This document shows positions 1 to 6,385 of a stretch of DNA of 64,000 nucleotides, piece after piece. Both the position numbers and the translations under genes were made by a program. Source of the stretch: a virus; the IMG/VR virus record IMGVR_UViG_3300028800_000090, positions 1 through 64,000 of that record; one strand, written 5' to 3'. A model generated the notes under the pieces. It had not been told where the DNA came from. It searched no databases and saw only the letters and a program-made list of their open reading frames with translations. Position 1 is the stretch's first letter. The number at the start of each line of letters is the position of its first letter.

Positions 1-240
1 AAGGACGCGGACCAGAACGCGACCCTGATCCCCTCTCCGGACCTGCCTGAGTCCACAGAGCGCACGCTGGCGGAGATTGGGTTCGGCAGCTTACAGGCTG
101 GGCTGGACTTCGTGTGGGGGCATCCTGGGATCGATAGCGTGCGGCCGAGTGATGAGTTCGAGAAGTTGGGACTGCAGCGCCAGCGTGAGGGCGAGAAGAT
201 CGAACGCAGGTGGGTTGAATCCTGGTTGCGGAGCGAGTGA
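1..240 (+). CDS. 3' end of an unrecognised gene (partial)
   Basis: The reading frame is open from the first base of the window to TGA at 238-240, giving 79 residues of a C-terminus. The composition is soluble and charged (FVWGHPGIDSV, then QRQREGEKIERRW near the end), with no membrane segment or cysteine motif. The stop overlaps the ATG of the next frame (TGATG), the tight coupling seen throughout this genome. No family is recognised. The true start lies outside the window. Confidence 0.55.
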   Translation, partial: KDADQNATLIPSPDLPESTERTLAEIGFGSLQAGLDFVWGHPGIDSVRPSDEFEKLGLQRQREGEKIERRWVESWLRSE

Positions 241-512
241 TGGGCGCCTACTACTCGGAGTTTGACCCATTCAAAGCCGCATGGCTGCGTGAACTCATCA
301 AGCGCAACCTGATTGCACCCGGAGTGGTGGACGAAAGGAGCATTGCCGATGTCCGAGCAGACGAACTTATGGGATACACCCAGTGGCACCTGTTTGCCGG
401 AATTGGCATCTGGAGTTACGCCGCAAGACTCGGAGTTCATCAAAGCGTATCTCGAAGCCCGAGGTTAGTGCATGACCAACAACCCCAAACTCGCCTCCGA
501 CCTCCTCTTTGA
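240..512 (+). pseudogene. Truncated N-terminus of a C5-cytosine DNA methyltransferase
   Basis: The first 60 codons from ATG 240 resemble the start of phage Dcm-type methyltransferases. They run from MGAYYSEFDPFKAAWLRELI to the SAM-binding motif I, seen here as HLFAGIGIWSY (residues about 51-61). Every later motif, including the catalytic PC dipeptide, is missing. After codon 60 the frame runs into unrelated sequence and stops at 510-512. In another frame, bases 421-468 read PQDSEFIKAYLEARG followed by TAG, which looks like the C-terminal tail of a gene. The simplest reading is an internal deletion that joined a methyltransferase head to an out-of-frame tail. The fragment cannot encode an active enzyme. 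That it is a remnant rather than a new peptide is inference from the family pattern. Confidence 0.6.
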
Positions 513-645
513 AGCCCTCATGGTTGCAGCGCTTGAGGTTGCGCACGACGACGAAACCCAAGCTGAGGCATGCGTAGAGCGCTGGCTTGAGCGTGCCATC
601 CAGATGGACTTGCACAGCAGGTTCCCGAATGCGGCGCAGGCATGA
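472..645 (+). CDS. Small hypothetical protein (57 aa)
   Basis: ATG 472 lies four bases after the TAG at 466-468, and the stop (643-645) overlaps the next start as ATGA. The product is acidic and alpha-helical (SDLLFEALMVAALEVAHDDE), with one cysteine and no membrane segment. It is kept because of the coupled overlap and the helix-like composition. No family is recognised and no function can be proposed. Confidence 0.5.
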   Translation: MTNNPKLASDLLFEALMVAALEVAHDDETQAEACVERWLERAIQMDLHSRFPNAAQA

Positions 646-1091
646 AGCCCTTTGCGTTGGAATCGCCCAGCCCGCCAGCAGGCTTTCACTCGTCCGAGTG
701 GAGCACCCCGCCCACACTATTTCAGGCCCTCGATGCAGAGTTCCACTTCACCCTCGACGTATGCGCGACCGCAGATAACGCGAAGTGCCCCAAGTTCTTC
801 ACGTTGGAGCAGGACGGACTCAAAGAGGATTGGGGCCGCGAGACGGCTTAGTGTAATCCCCCGTATGGGCCGGGGCAAATCAAGCGGTGGGCGCGCAAAG
901 CGTGGGAATCATCGAAGCTTGGAGCCACAGTCGTCATGCTCCTGCCCAGCGACACTGGAACTACGTGGTGGCACGACTACTGCGCGAAAGGCGAGTTTCG
1001 CTTCATTCGTGGACGGGTGAAGTTTGGAGGTGGGTCTGGCTCCCCCACCTTCGCCAGCGTGATCGTCATCTTTCGTGGGGTGCAGGCATGA
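642..1091 (+). pseudogene. DNA N6-adenine methyltransferase (phage Dam family) with in-frame amber codon
   Basis: The frame from ATG 642 to TGA 1089-1091 is 150 codons. Codons 19-68 match the N-terminus of phage Dam-type methyltransferases (EWSTPPTLFQALDAEFHFTL, then DVCATADNAKCPKFF). Codon 70 is TAG (849-851), exactly where the family usually has tryptophan before the catalytic NPPY motif. Translation resumes in the same frame with CNPPYG and continues to a normal-looking C-terminus (VKFGGGSGSPTFASVIVIF). The frame around the lesion is intact, so it is a single TGG-to-TAG change, a sequencing error, or a readthrough site. TAG works as an ordinary stop elsewhere in this genome. As written, the product is a 69-residue fragment lacking the catalytic motif. 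Start and stop overlap both neighbours by ATGA. Confidence 0.75.
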
Positions 1092-1327
1092 GCCCACACG
1101 CCTACCTGAACTCCACCGGCCGCCACTCTCACCCCGCAGTGCCGTGCATGAAAGCCCACTTCGACTCCCGGCGCCACGCCTTGAAGTTCATCAACGAGAT
1201 GCGCAAGAACAACGGGGGAATCAGCGCAGCCGAACGTCCAGGCAGCTTGTACCCGTATCGCTGCACACTATGTCCGAGGTCCCCGTGGCACGTTGGGCAT
1301 ACACCACGAAAGCGCAAGAGCCTATAA
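1088..1327 (+). CDS. Small protein with CxxC/His C-terminus (79 aa)
   Basis: Starts at ATG 1088 inside the stop of the methyltransferase frame (ATGA). The protein is basic. Near its C-terminus it has YRCTLCPRSPWHVGH, a CxxC followed by a His pair that resembles the short zinc-binding phage proteins containing C..C...WHLGH. It is probably a single-zinc nucleic-acid-associated protein, but that is inference from the cysteine/histidine pattern. No membrane segment is visible. The stop at 1325-1327 is followed by a purine-rich ribosome-binding region for the next small frame. Confidence 0.5.
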   Translation: MSPHAYLNSTGRHSHPAVPCMKAHFDSRRHALKFINEMRKNNGGISAAERPGSLYPYRCTLCPRSPWHVGHTPRKRKSL

Positions 1328-1349
1328 TCCTTGGGGAAGGGGTAAGGGG

Positions 1350-1496
1350 ATGGGGAGTGCGCACTTAGATGCAGCCACCTACCTCCACAACCGCCCGCAG
1401 AAAACCCCTCGTGATACTATTCTTCTCGGTTGTACCGATGCACCCAAAGGCAGTATGAGTAGAGACTTTGCCGCAGCCATCGACGAGCTGCGGTAG
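1350..1496 (+). CDS. Possible small ORF (48 aa)
   Basis: ATG 1350 is preceded by a strong purine stretch (AAGGGGTAAGGGG), and the frame runs to TAG at 1494-1496. The C-terminal third (MSRDFAAAIDELR, from an internal ATG at 1455) looks more like protein than the rest. A -1 shift at the stop would continue into VELRAWRHLAECVE before TAA 1535-1537. So the real gene here may be a short frameshifted one starting at 1455. No family is recognised; confidence is low. Confidence 0.25.
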   Translation: MGSAHLDAATYLHNRPQKTPRDTILLGCTDAPKGSMSRDFAAAIDELR

Positions 1497-1555
1497 AGTT
1501 GCGAGCCTGGCGCCACCTGGCCGAATGCGTCGAGTAAGAGCGGAGCCACCCCTAA

Positions 1556-1687
1556 ATGAGCATATCTGGCGCGTTGATAGCAATGGCGTTGAGTGTGTGC
1601 GCAGGGATGCTGGCTGGGTATGGGATTGGTGTGGCGCGGTTTGCACCATGGATGCGCAACCATCCCGAGGAGACGATAGAGCGATGA
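1556..1687 (+). CDS. Small membrane protein (43 aa)
   Basis: The frame from ATG 1556 encodes 43 residues with a single hydrophobic segment, LIAMALSVCAGMLAGYGIGV (about residues 7-26), followed by a short charged tail NHPEETIER. The stop overlaps the next start as ATGA (1684-1687), which supports translation. It would be an inner-membrane single-pass peptide with no recognisable family. No Shine-Dalgarno sequence is obvious upstream, so the start is supported mainly by frame and coupling. Confidence 0.5.
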   Translation: MSISGALIAMALSVCAGMLAGYGIGVARFAPWMRNHPEETIER

Positions 1688-1872
1688 GTGAGCACATCGA
1701 AGTCTCCGGTGGGAAGCGTGCGAGCAAGAGCGCGCAGATGTGGGATGAGGCTCAAGCTAAAGCAGATACAGGCATGGCTGTGCTTTGGGTGCAGCAATCT
1801 GGGATGATCTGGGTGCAACCGCGGCTTGAAGCGGTGGATGCGGTGCTGGCGAGGTTGGAGGCAAGTTGCTAG
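1684..1872 (+). CDS. Small hypothetical protein (62 aa)
   Basis: Starts by ATGA overlap with the small membrane protein gene. The 62 residues form a charged N-terminal half (MSEHIEVSGGKRASKSAQMW) and a C-terminal half with alternating hydrophobics (VQPRLEAVDAVLARLEASC) that suggests a helix. No conserved motif is recognised. Its stop overlaps a TTG start of the following frame, continuing the coupled chain. Confidence 0.5.
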   Translation: MSEHIEVSGGKRASKSAQMWDEAQAKADTGMAVLWVQQSGMIWVQPRLEAVDAVLARLEASC

Positions 1873-2219
1873 CTAACCCGGCCCGAGTCTTCAATCGCCC
1901 CAAACCCCTGATTTCCAAGCCATACGAGAGGCGCACCGTGTGCGTACTCCCTGCCCACCAGTTCACGGTCATGCACTGCGGCACGCACACCCACTTCACC
2001 CGGGAGAAGGTGCAGGACTCGATTGCACGCGGGGAGATGGTGTACCTGGATGCGCTGGGCAGGCCAACCGGCCGCAGGACGAACACGGCAGGGTTCACCG
2101 ACAAAGCGGCGGGCACCTGGCAGAAGACGCGCTCGGGCCCGGTGTGCACGATGCAGATGATTGTGGGGGAGAAGGGGAGAAGGATTCCCGCAACTCAAAA
2201 GGAGGTTGTAGAATTGTAG
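1866..2219 (+). CDS. Hypothetical protein (about 117 aa)
   Basis: The open frame starts with TTG 1866, overlapping the previous stop. A GTG at 1938 is a plausible alternative start. The central part, HQFTVMHCGTHTHFTREKVQ with a nearby upstream Cys, has clustered His and Cys, so metal binding is possible. The C-terminus contains TWQKTRSGPVCTMQMIVGEK. No family is recognised. It lies in the string of small left-end genes just before the HNH-AP2 endonuclease. Confidence 0.5.
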   Translation: MLANPARVFNRPKPLISKPYERRTVCVLPAHQFTVMHCGTHTHFTREKVQDSIARGEMVYLDALGRPTGRRTNTAGFTDKAAGTWQKTRSGPVCTMQMIVGEKGRRIPATQKEVVEL

Positions 2220-2258
2220 GAGTGCGGCCATCCCGCACGGCACCCGTAGGAGGGTGAC

Positions 2259-2786
2259 ATGCCTAAACGTGTTGTGAGACACGCCGTTGAACAGCCGCAG
2301 GATCAGAGTATCCGGCGAATCCCGTTGACGCAAGGCCAACACACGACCGTCGATGCCTCGGACTACGATTGGCTTATGAGGCACAACTGGCACGCGAGAC
2401 GGAAGCAGTGGGGCTTTTATGCCACGCGGAATGTCCCCTTGCCGGACGGACGACAGACTACGGTTGACATGCACAGAGAAATACTGGGGTTGAAGTTTGG
2501 GGCTACTCCCACTGGCGACCACATCAATCGAGACACATTAGACAACCGGCGGGCGAATCTACGGTTGGCCACGGCTAGCCAGCAGGTGATGAATCAGGGC
2601 GTCCGCGTCGATTCTTCTACGGGCTACCGAGGTGTGACGCAGAGAGGCAATAAGTGGCGGGCAAAGATCAACCTCGACGGGAAGCAGATAAGTTTGGGGT
2701 ATGGATCGACGCCCGAGGAAGTTCATGCGCTCTATCGCGCAGCGGCAGAAAAGTATTTCGGGGAGTACGCCGGCGTGCAGGTGTAA
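2259..2786 (+). CDS. HNH homing endonuclease with AP2 DNA-binding domain
   Basis: 175 residues with a good ribosome-binding site (GTAGGAGGGTGAC) before ATG 2259. The HNH core is at residues about 70-105, with the diagnostic run GDHINRDTLDNRRANLRLAT. A C-terminal AP2 domain (about 121-165) is recognisable from GYRGVTQRGNKWRAKI and the following YGSTPEEVHALYRAA. This is the usual two-domain plan of free-standing phage homing endonucleases: HNH nicks or cuts, AP2 binds the target. It sits among unrelated small genes with no intron around it. Such elements mobilise themselves between related phages. Family assignment is confident; the target site is unknown. Confidence 0.9.
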   Translation: MPKRVVRHAVEQPQDQSIRRIPLTQGQHTTVDASDYDWLMRHNWHARRKQWGFYATRNVPLPDGRQTTVDMHREILGLKFGATPTGDHINRDTLDNRRANLRLATASQQVMNQGVRVDSSTGYRGVTQRGNKWRAKINLDGKQISLGYGSTPEEVHALYRAAAEKYFGEYAGVQV

Positions 2787-2796
2787 CATCTGTTAC

Positions 2797-3240
2797 ATGG
2801 CAACTCTCAATCTTCGCGGTATCAGCCAAGAGCTTCACCAGGCATTGAAGGTTCGCGCAGCCGCAGAGTCGGTCTCGATCCAATCCCTTTGCGTGAGGTT
2901 CATGTGGCAGGGTCTGGAATACGAGGCCACGGTCGACAAGATGTCGTTTGGCACGGCTGGTCACAACTCAACGCGAGTAGGTGTGGGTTCGCAACCCAAG
3001 CCAGCCCCTAAGTCAAGCGGGTTCGAATCCCGCCCATCTGGCCCGGATGGAGGCTCGCTGGTGCGGGAAGGCAGAGCGACTGCCAGGGTAAAGACCGAAC
3101 GTATCGCCACCGGCGCAGCGGGCAAGGCGCTGGCAAGCCGGGCGGTAAAGGTTCTACTGGAGAAGCGACCGCACCTCAATCCAGTCTGCCCATCCTGCGG
3201 CGCGCTCAACGGGATGCACTTCAGAGGCTGCAAAGCATGA
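2797..3240 (+). CDS. Ribbon-helix-helix protein with C-terminal zinc-ribbon-like motif
   Basis: From ATG 2797 the first 40 residues, MATLNLRGISQELHQALKVR followed by AAAESVSIQSLCVRFM, fit the FitA/Arc-type ribbon-helix-helix DNA-binding fold. The C-terminus has CPSCGALNGMHFRGC, a compact Cys motif. The middle (residues about 55-110) is low complexity and includes SSGFESRPSGP, which is what a tRNA T-arm encodes when translated. That segment coincides with a perfect T-arm at 3017-3033. The gene may therefore have absorbed a tRNA-derived segment. The DNA-binding N-terminus suggests a transcriptional or antitoxin-like regulator, but no toxin partner is seen next to it. Confidence 0.6.
   Translation: MATLNLRGISQELHQALKVRAAAESVSIQSLCVRFMWQGLEYEATVDKMSFGTAGHNSTRVGVGSQPKPAPKSSGFESRPSGPDGGSLVREGRATARVKTERIATGAAGKALASRAVKVLLEKRPHLNPVCPSCGALNGMHFRGCKA
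3017..3040 (+). other. tRNA T-arm-like fragment (possible attachment-site core)
   Basis: Bases 3017-3033 form a perfect five-pair T-stem (GCGGG/CCCGC) around the canonical seven-base loop TTCGAAT, followed by seven bases like an acceptor 3' strand. No matching acceptor 5' strand, normal D-arm or CCA end is found upstream or downstream, so it is not a complete tRNA gene. Just upstream, GGCTGG 2955-2960 can pair with CCAGCC 3001-3006 around a GGGTT/AACCC hairpin (2985-2997). Fragments of this kind are typical of phage attP cores that match a host tRNA 3' end. No integrase is visible in the window. Confidence 0.4.
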
Positions 3241-3302
3241 TGTCCTAGCCTGTCCAACTTCTCACCAGACGCACCTAGGCCCTGCCACGAGGGGGTTTTA
3301 GC

Positions 3303-3689
3303 ATGAAATTGCAGCGCAAGCCTGTAATCCAGCCAATGTGGAACGAACCCGACAACGCCCCGGAAGCGCGGGTGCGGCACCTGGATGAGCTCGTGGATAT
3401 GCGCGCACACGCCAAGCGGCTTGAGCATTGCGAACTGCCGGCAGGCTTCCGATTGGTCACCCCGACCCCGAAACAGGCCTGGGTCGACCACCAGATGGTC
3501 TGGGTGTTCGTGCTGGGCTGGGCGCCGGTCGACTTGCAGGGCAACCGCTGGTGCGAGGACAAGTATCTGTCGGTCTGCCGGTATCACCAGGCCATCCCCG
3601 ACGAGATCCAGATGGGGTGGGCGATTCAGGACTTCCAGCGCGAACTTGAGTGTGCGGAGGTAGTCAAGCCGCAAAAGCGGGCAGCGTGA
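3303..3689 (+). CDS. Hypothetical protein (128 aa)
   Basis: ATG 3303 follows a GAGGGGG purine run. The protein is soluble, with an N-terminal charged region containing EARVRHLDELVDMRAHAKRL and a Trp-rich core (WVDHQMVWVFVLGWAPVDLQ). It ends QKRAA. No membrane segment, cysteine cluster or known motif is evident. The stop overlaps the GTG start of the next small gene (GTGA). It belongs to the left-end accessory string and no function is proposed. Confidence 0.6.
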   Translation: MKLQRKPVIQPMWNEPDNAPEARVRHLDELVDMRAHAKRLEHCELPAGFRLVTPTPKQAWVDHQMVWVFVLGWAPVDLQGNRWCEDKYLSVCRYHQAIPDEIQMGWAIQDFQRELECAEVVKPQKRAA

Positions 3690-3880
3690 ACCTCGGAGGC
3701 GTGTTGTGGCTTCTGTTCCTGGCGGCATGGGTCGCTCTGCTGGTGCGGGAGTACCGCAAGCGCGTAAACGTGGACGACGAGGAAACTGCCCCGAGGAACT
3801 CAGCGACCTCAACCGGCGGAGCATCAAGCCCTACTCCCACCTCCAACGGCAGGAACGAAAGGCCGTTCGGGACCGACTGA
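3686..3880 (+). CDS. Small single-pass membrane protein (64 aa)
   Basis: GTG 3686 overlaps the previous stop. The N-terminus is one hydrophobic helix, LGGVLWLLFLAAWVALLV (residues about 3-20). It is followed by a basic patch REYRKR and a Ser/Thr/Pro-rich tail, which suggests the tail is cytoplasmic by the positive-inside rule. Its 3' two thirds overlap, in another frame, the start of the following gene. The gene could be an accessory membrane protein; no family is recognised. Confidence 0.5.
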   Translation: MNLGGVLWLLFLAAWVALLVREYRKRVNVDDEETAPRNSATSTGGASSPTPTSNGRNERPFGTD

Positions 3881-4251
3881 GGTACAAGGGCATCAAACCG
3901 ACGCGCCGGCAGTGGATGACCTGCGTAGTGGTCACAGCGATCGAGATTCCCAGTTGGGCACTCGAGCGTGCGCACCCAAAGATGAGCCAGTCCGAGCGGC
4001 ATGTCTGGTTCGCAGGTCGGCCCAGGCGTCCGGCAAAGACGTTGATTGGGCTGGACAGGGATGCAGGTGGAGACCCCGAGGTTGTAACGGTCGAGTGGCG
4101 GCCGTGCCCGGTATGTGGCCGGATTCTGCTGGCGCTTGAGGCAGAGGACCGGCGTAAGTTGGACGAGACACGCGGGGGTTTGCAGATGCCCTGCGGTGCG
4201 GAGTGTGGCAGTACCGAGGTGGCACCCAATGCAAAAGCAATGCGCAAGTGA
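3706..4251 (+). CDS. Hypothetical zinc-binding protein (181 aa)
   Basis: GTG 3706 is six bases after a GGAGG site; ATG 3727 is an alternative. The first 58 codons overlap the small membrane gene out of frame, so one of the two N-termini may be wrong. Downstream, the sequence is clearly protein-like (RQERKAVRDRLRYKGIKPTR, then HVWFAGRPRR). Two cysteine pairs, PCPVCG (residues about 134-138) and PCGAEC (about 162-167), could bind one zinc. No family is recognised. The stop region overlaps the next start at 4229. Confidence 0.55.
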   Translation: MASVPGGMGRSAGAGVPQARKRGRRGNCPEELSDLNRRSIKPYSHLQRQERKAVRDRLRYKGIKPTRRQWMTCVVVTAIEIPSWALERAHPKMSQSERHVWFAGRPRRPAKTLIGLDRDAGGDPEVVTVEWRPCPVCGRILLALEAEDRRKLDETRGGLQMPCGAECGSTEVAPNAKAMRK

Positions 4252-4492
4252 CAACTGTGAAGAGATGTTCGAGACGATTGGCGCTCGCAAGTTCTGCGAC
4301 CTCCACACCCCTGCAAAGAAGAAGGGGAGCGGGAAAGCCAAAAAGGTACAGTCCGACGCACTTGAAGAGGTGACGGTGGTCGGCATCGACCTCAGCGAGA
4401 AGCAGTTAGACCGTCTCTGGTCAGCTTGCACGATCGAAGAGAAGGGGTTGGCCGTGCAGACCATCCTCGATTACCAACGCACCGAAGAGTAG
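4229..4492 (+). CDS. Small zinc-finger-like protein (87 aa)
   Basis: Starts at ATG 4229 with a GAGGTGG site nearby, overlapping the previous gene by 23 bases. Cys5, Cys10 and the CDLH pair (QCASDNCEEMFETIGARKFC) form a plausible Cys/His zinc site in the first 30 residues. A basic stretch (KKKGSGKAKK) and an acidic helix-rich C-terminus follow. This resembles short phage DNA-associated zinc proteins, but the specific family is not recognised. Confidence 0.55.
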   Translation: MQKQCASDNCEEMFETIGARKFCDLHTPAKKKGSGKAKKVQSDALEEVTVVGIDLSEKQLDRLWSACTIEEKGLAVQTILDYQRTEE

Positions 4493-4510
4493 CACCCGGA
4501 GGCACTACCG

Positions 4511-4813
4511 ATGGACAACACCGAAGTTGAAGCAACCCGAGGCCCAGCACTGGCCAAGGAAGACCCTCACCCCTACGAGCGCGACGATGCGCTGAACGAC
4601 CGGCTCTACAACGTCAGCCGCAAGGTGGACCGCATCCTGAACCGGGAGTCCGTCGAGAACCATGCGGCCATCCTCGGGTTTATCCAGGTGTCCGGCCAGC
4701 GGCGGGCGCACGAGTACGAGCTCGACAAGCAGAAGACGGCCAATGCCCAGCGTGACGCAGCGATGGAAGCGGCACGCGAGGCGCAGCGGCAAGCCCGGTT
4801 CGGCCCCGGCTAG
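4511..4813 (+). CDS. Hypothetical charged protein (100 aa)
   Basis: ATG 4511 is preceded by CCGGAGG. The protein is hydrophilic and largely alpha-helical. Residues about 25-70 (DDALNDRLYNVSRKVDRIL) look amphipathic, and the C-terminus (DAAMEAAREAQRQARFGPG) looks coiled-coil. No cysteine, membrane segment or known motif is present. It ends eight bases before the first signal-peptide gene, so it may be the first gene of that operon. Confidence 0.6.
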   Translation: MDNTEVEATRGPALAKEDPHPYERDDALNDRLYNVSRKVDRILNRESVENHAAILGFIQVSGQRRAHEYELDKQKTANAQRDAAMEAAREAQRQARFGPG

Positions 4814-4820
4814 GAGACTG

Positions 4821-6359
4821 ATGAAACTAAAGCGGCTTGCGGCGGTTCTGGTAGCGGCACTCACCTTATGCGGCACAGGACTCGCCCAATTCGCCACCAT
4901 CACCGGCACGCTGCAAGGCTCGAACGGCATGCCAGCCCAGAACTACATTTTGAGCTTCCAACTTTCGCAGTTTGGGTACGTCGCCGGAACCGGCGTGGTC
5001 TTGAATGTTGGAACTTATTGTGCGACGTCGACCGATGGGAGCGTGGTGGGCGTCCCAAACCCCCTCCAGGCCCCACCGGTCACAACTGGCTTTACCGGCA
5101 CCCTGCCGCCTGCGAACTACTACGTCAAGTTCGCCTTTTACGATGCAGCCGCGCACGTTACGCTGGTCTCCCCTGAACGAGTGATCAATCTGGGGTCGAC
5201 GGGCCAGATTCAGGTTGCAGCACCCTTGAGCGGCATGCCCGCCGGCGCCACCGGGATGAAGGTCTACATCTCGACCGCGCCCAACACCGAGACGTTGCAG
5301 GGCACGTCAGTCGGCTCGGCAGCCTACATCCAGTCCATTCCCCTGGTCACCGGCGCCGCGGTCCCATCGAGCAACACCACCCTCTGCAAGCAGGTAGCGA
5401 ACGACGCGATCTGGCCCACCGGGACCGGCTACACGGTTGCGTTGACTGATACAGGCGGCAACACCCTGCCCGGCTACCCGATGATGTGGCAACTTATGGG
5501 CCCGAACACGACCATAGACCTTTCGACCGGCTTGCCCTACTACCACGGCACGGTCTACTTTCCCACGCCGATCCTAGCCAGCCCCCTCAACCATGCCTTG
5601 CAGACGATCTCCGGACCGCTCGGGCTCTCAGGTTATGACCTGAACAACGTGGGAGCAATCGGCGTGGGGACCTCTCTCCCTGCGTGGCCGATCGATGTTG
5701 AGAACGGCCTGATCAATACCAACCTGGGGTACCTGGTCAACGGCGCTGGGCCGCTCAATCACCTCCTGTGCGGGGATGGCACGGAGTTTGTAGACTGCGC
5801 ATCGGTTCCCGCGGGCGCGATTTCCGGCCTGTTCTACCAGACGGTGCAGACCAACACGACGCCTGTGACGCAAAGGCAGGCGCTGAACTTCTCCCCGCGG
5901 TTCAGTCTTACCGATTCAGCGTCACCCTCGCGCACTACCGCAGACCTTGCCACAACCGCTGTGTCCCCTGGCAGTTACACCCGCACCAACCTGACCGTCG
6001 ACGCCTACGGCCGTATCACCGCAGCCTCGAGCAGTTCCAGCAACTTTACCTCGGTGCAGACTGACGTCACCGGATCTCGAGCCTTTGGGGGAGGTCCGTA
6101 CACCAATAGCAGCGGGGCACCGCTCGAGGTGGACGGCTGGCTCACGACGACCGCCGGCGGCGCGGATGGCAACATTACCTGCACCAATGGGCCATCGACC
6201 GGGACGGAGAATCAGGTCTTCCGAAGCAACCCGACAGCCACCGATGCAGGCGGCAACGCGGCCTTTCACCTCCCGGTGCCCTCGACTTGGAAATACCAGT
6301 GCACCATCACCGGGACTATGAACGGTGTCATAGGCAAGTGGTTCGAAACAACTCACTAA
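4821..6359 (+). CDS. Exported fibre-like protein with Sec signal peptide (512 aa)
   Basis: ATG 4821 follows TAGGAGACTG. Residues 1-23 form a classic Sec signal peptide: basic KLKRL, a hydrophobic core, then GLAQ before the mature start. The mature part is Gly/Thr/Ser/Asn-rich, beta-type and without long helices. It includes two small domains around residues 25-160 (ITGTLQGSNGMPAQNYILSF) and, near 392-404, TVDAYGRITAAS. That short repeat is common in phage tail fibres and receptor-binding proteins. So the body looks like a fibre but the N-terminus predicts export across the inner membrane, an unusual pairing for a tailed phage. It is the first of five consecutive signal-peptide genes. A secreted adhesin encoded for host use is an alternative to a virion part. 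Confidence 0.65.
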   Translation: MKLKRLAAVLVAALTLCGTGLAQFATITGTLQGSNGMPAQNYILSFQLSQFGYVAGTGVVLNVGTYCATSTDGSVVGVPNPLQAPPVTTGFTGTLPPANYYVKFAFYDAAAHVTLVSPERVINLGSTGQIQVAAPLSGMPAGATGMKVYISTAPNTETLQGTSVGSAAYIQSIPLVTGAAVPSSNTTLCKQVANDAIWPTGTGYTVALTDTGGNTLPGYPMMWQLMGPNTTIDLSTGLPYYHGTVYFPTPILASPLNHALQTISGPLGLSGYDLNNVGAIGVGTSLPAWPIDVENGLINTNLGYLVNGAGPLNHLLCGDGTEFVDCASVPAGAISGLFYQTVQTNTTPVTQRQALNFSPRFSLTDSASPSRTTADLATTAVSPGSYTRTNLTVDAYGRITAASSSSSNFTSVQTDVTGSRAFGGGPYTNSSGAPLEVDGWLTTTAGGADGNITCTNGPSTGTENQVFRSNPTATDAGGNAAFHLPVPSTWKYQCTITGTMNGVIGKWFETTH

Positions 6360-6385
6360 TCTCAAACCCTCAAGGAGCTTCCACC

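Noticed and set aside
849-851. Genome-wide amber recoding as explanation of the TAG in the methyltransferase
   Set aside because: TAG is used as a real stop elsewhere (for example 4811-4813, 11877-11879, 20902-20904 followed at once by a start).
1323-1328. Promoter TATAAT
   Set aside because: Perfect -10 but no -35 at proper spacing, and it lies at the end of a gene.
2955-3040. Complete tRNA gene
   Set aside because: T-arm present, but no 5' acceptor strand, no normal D-loop, long odd variable region and no CCA.
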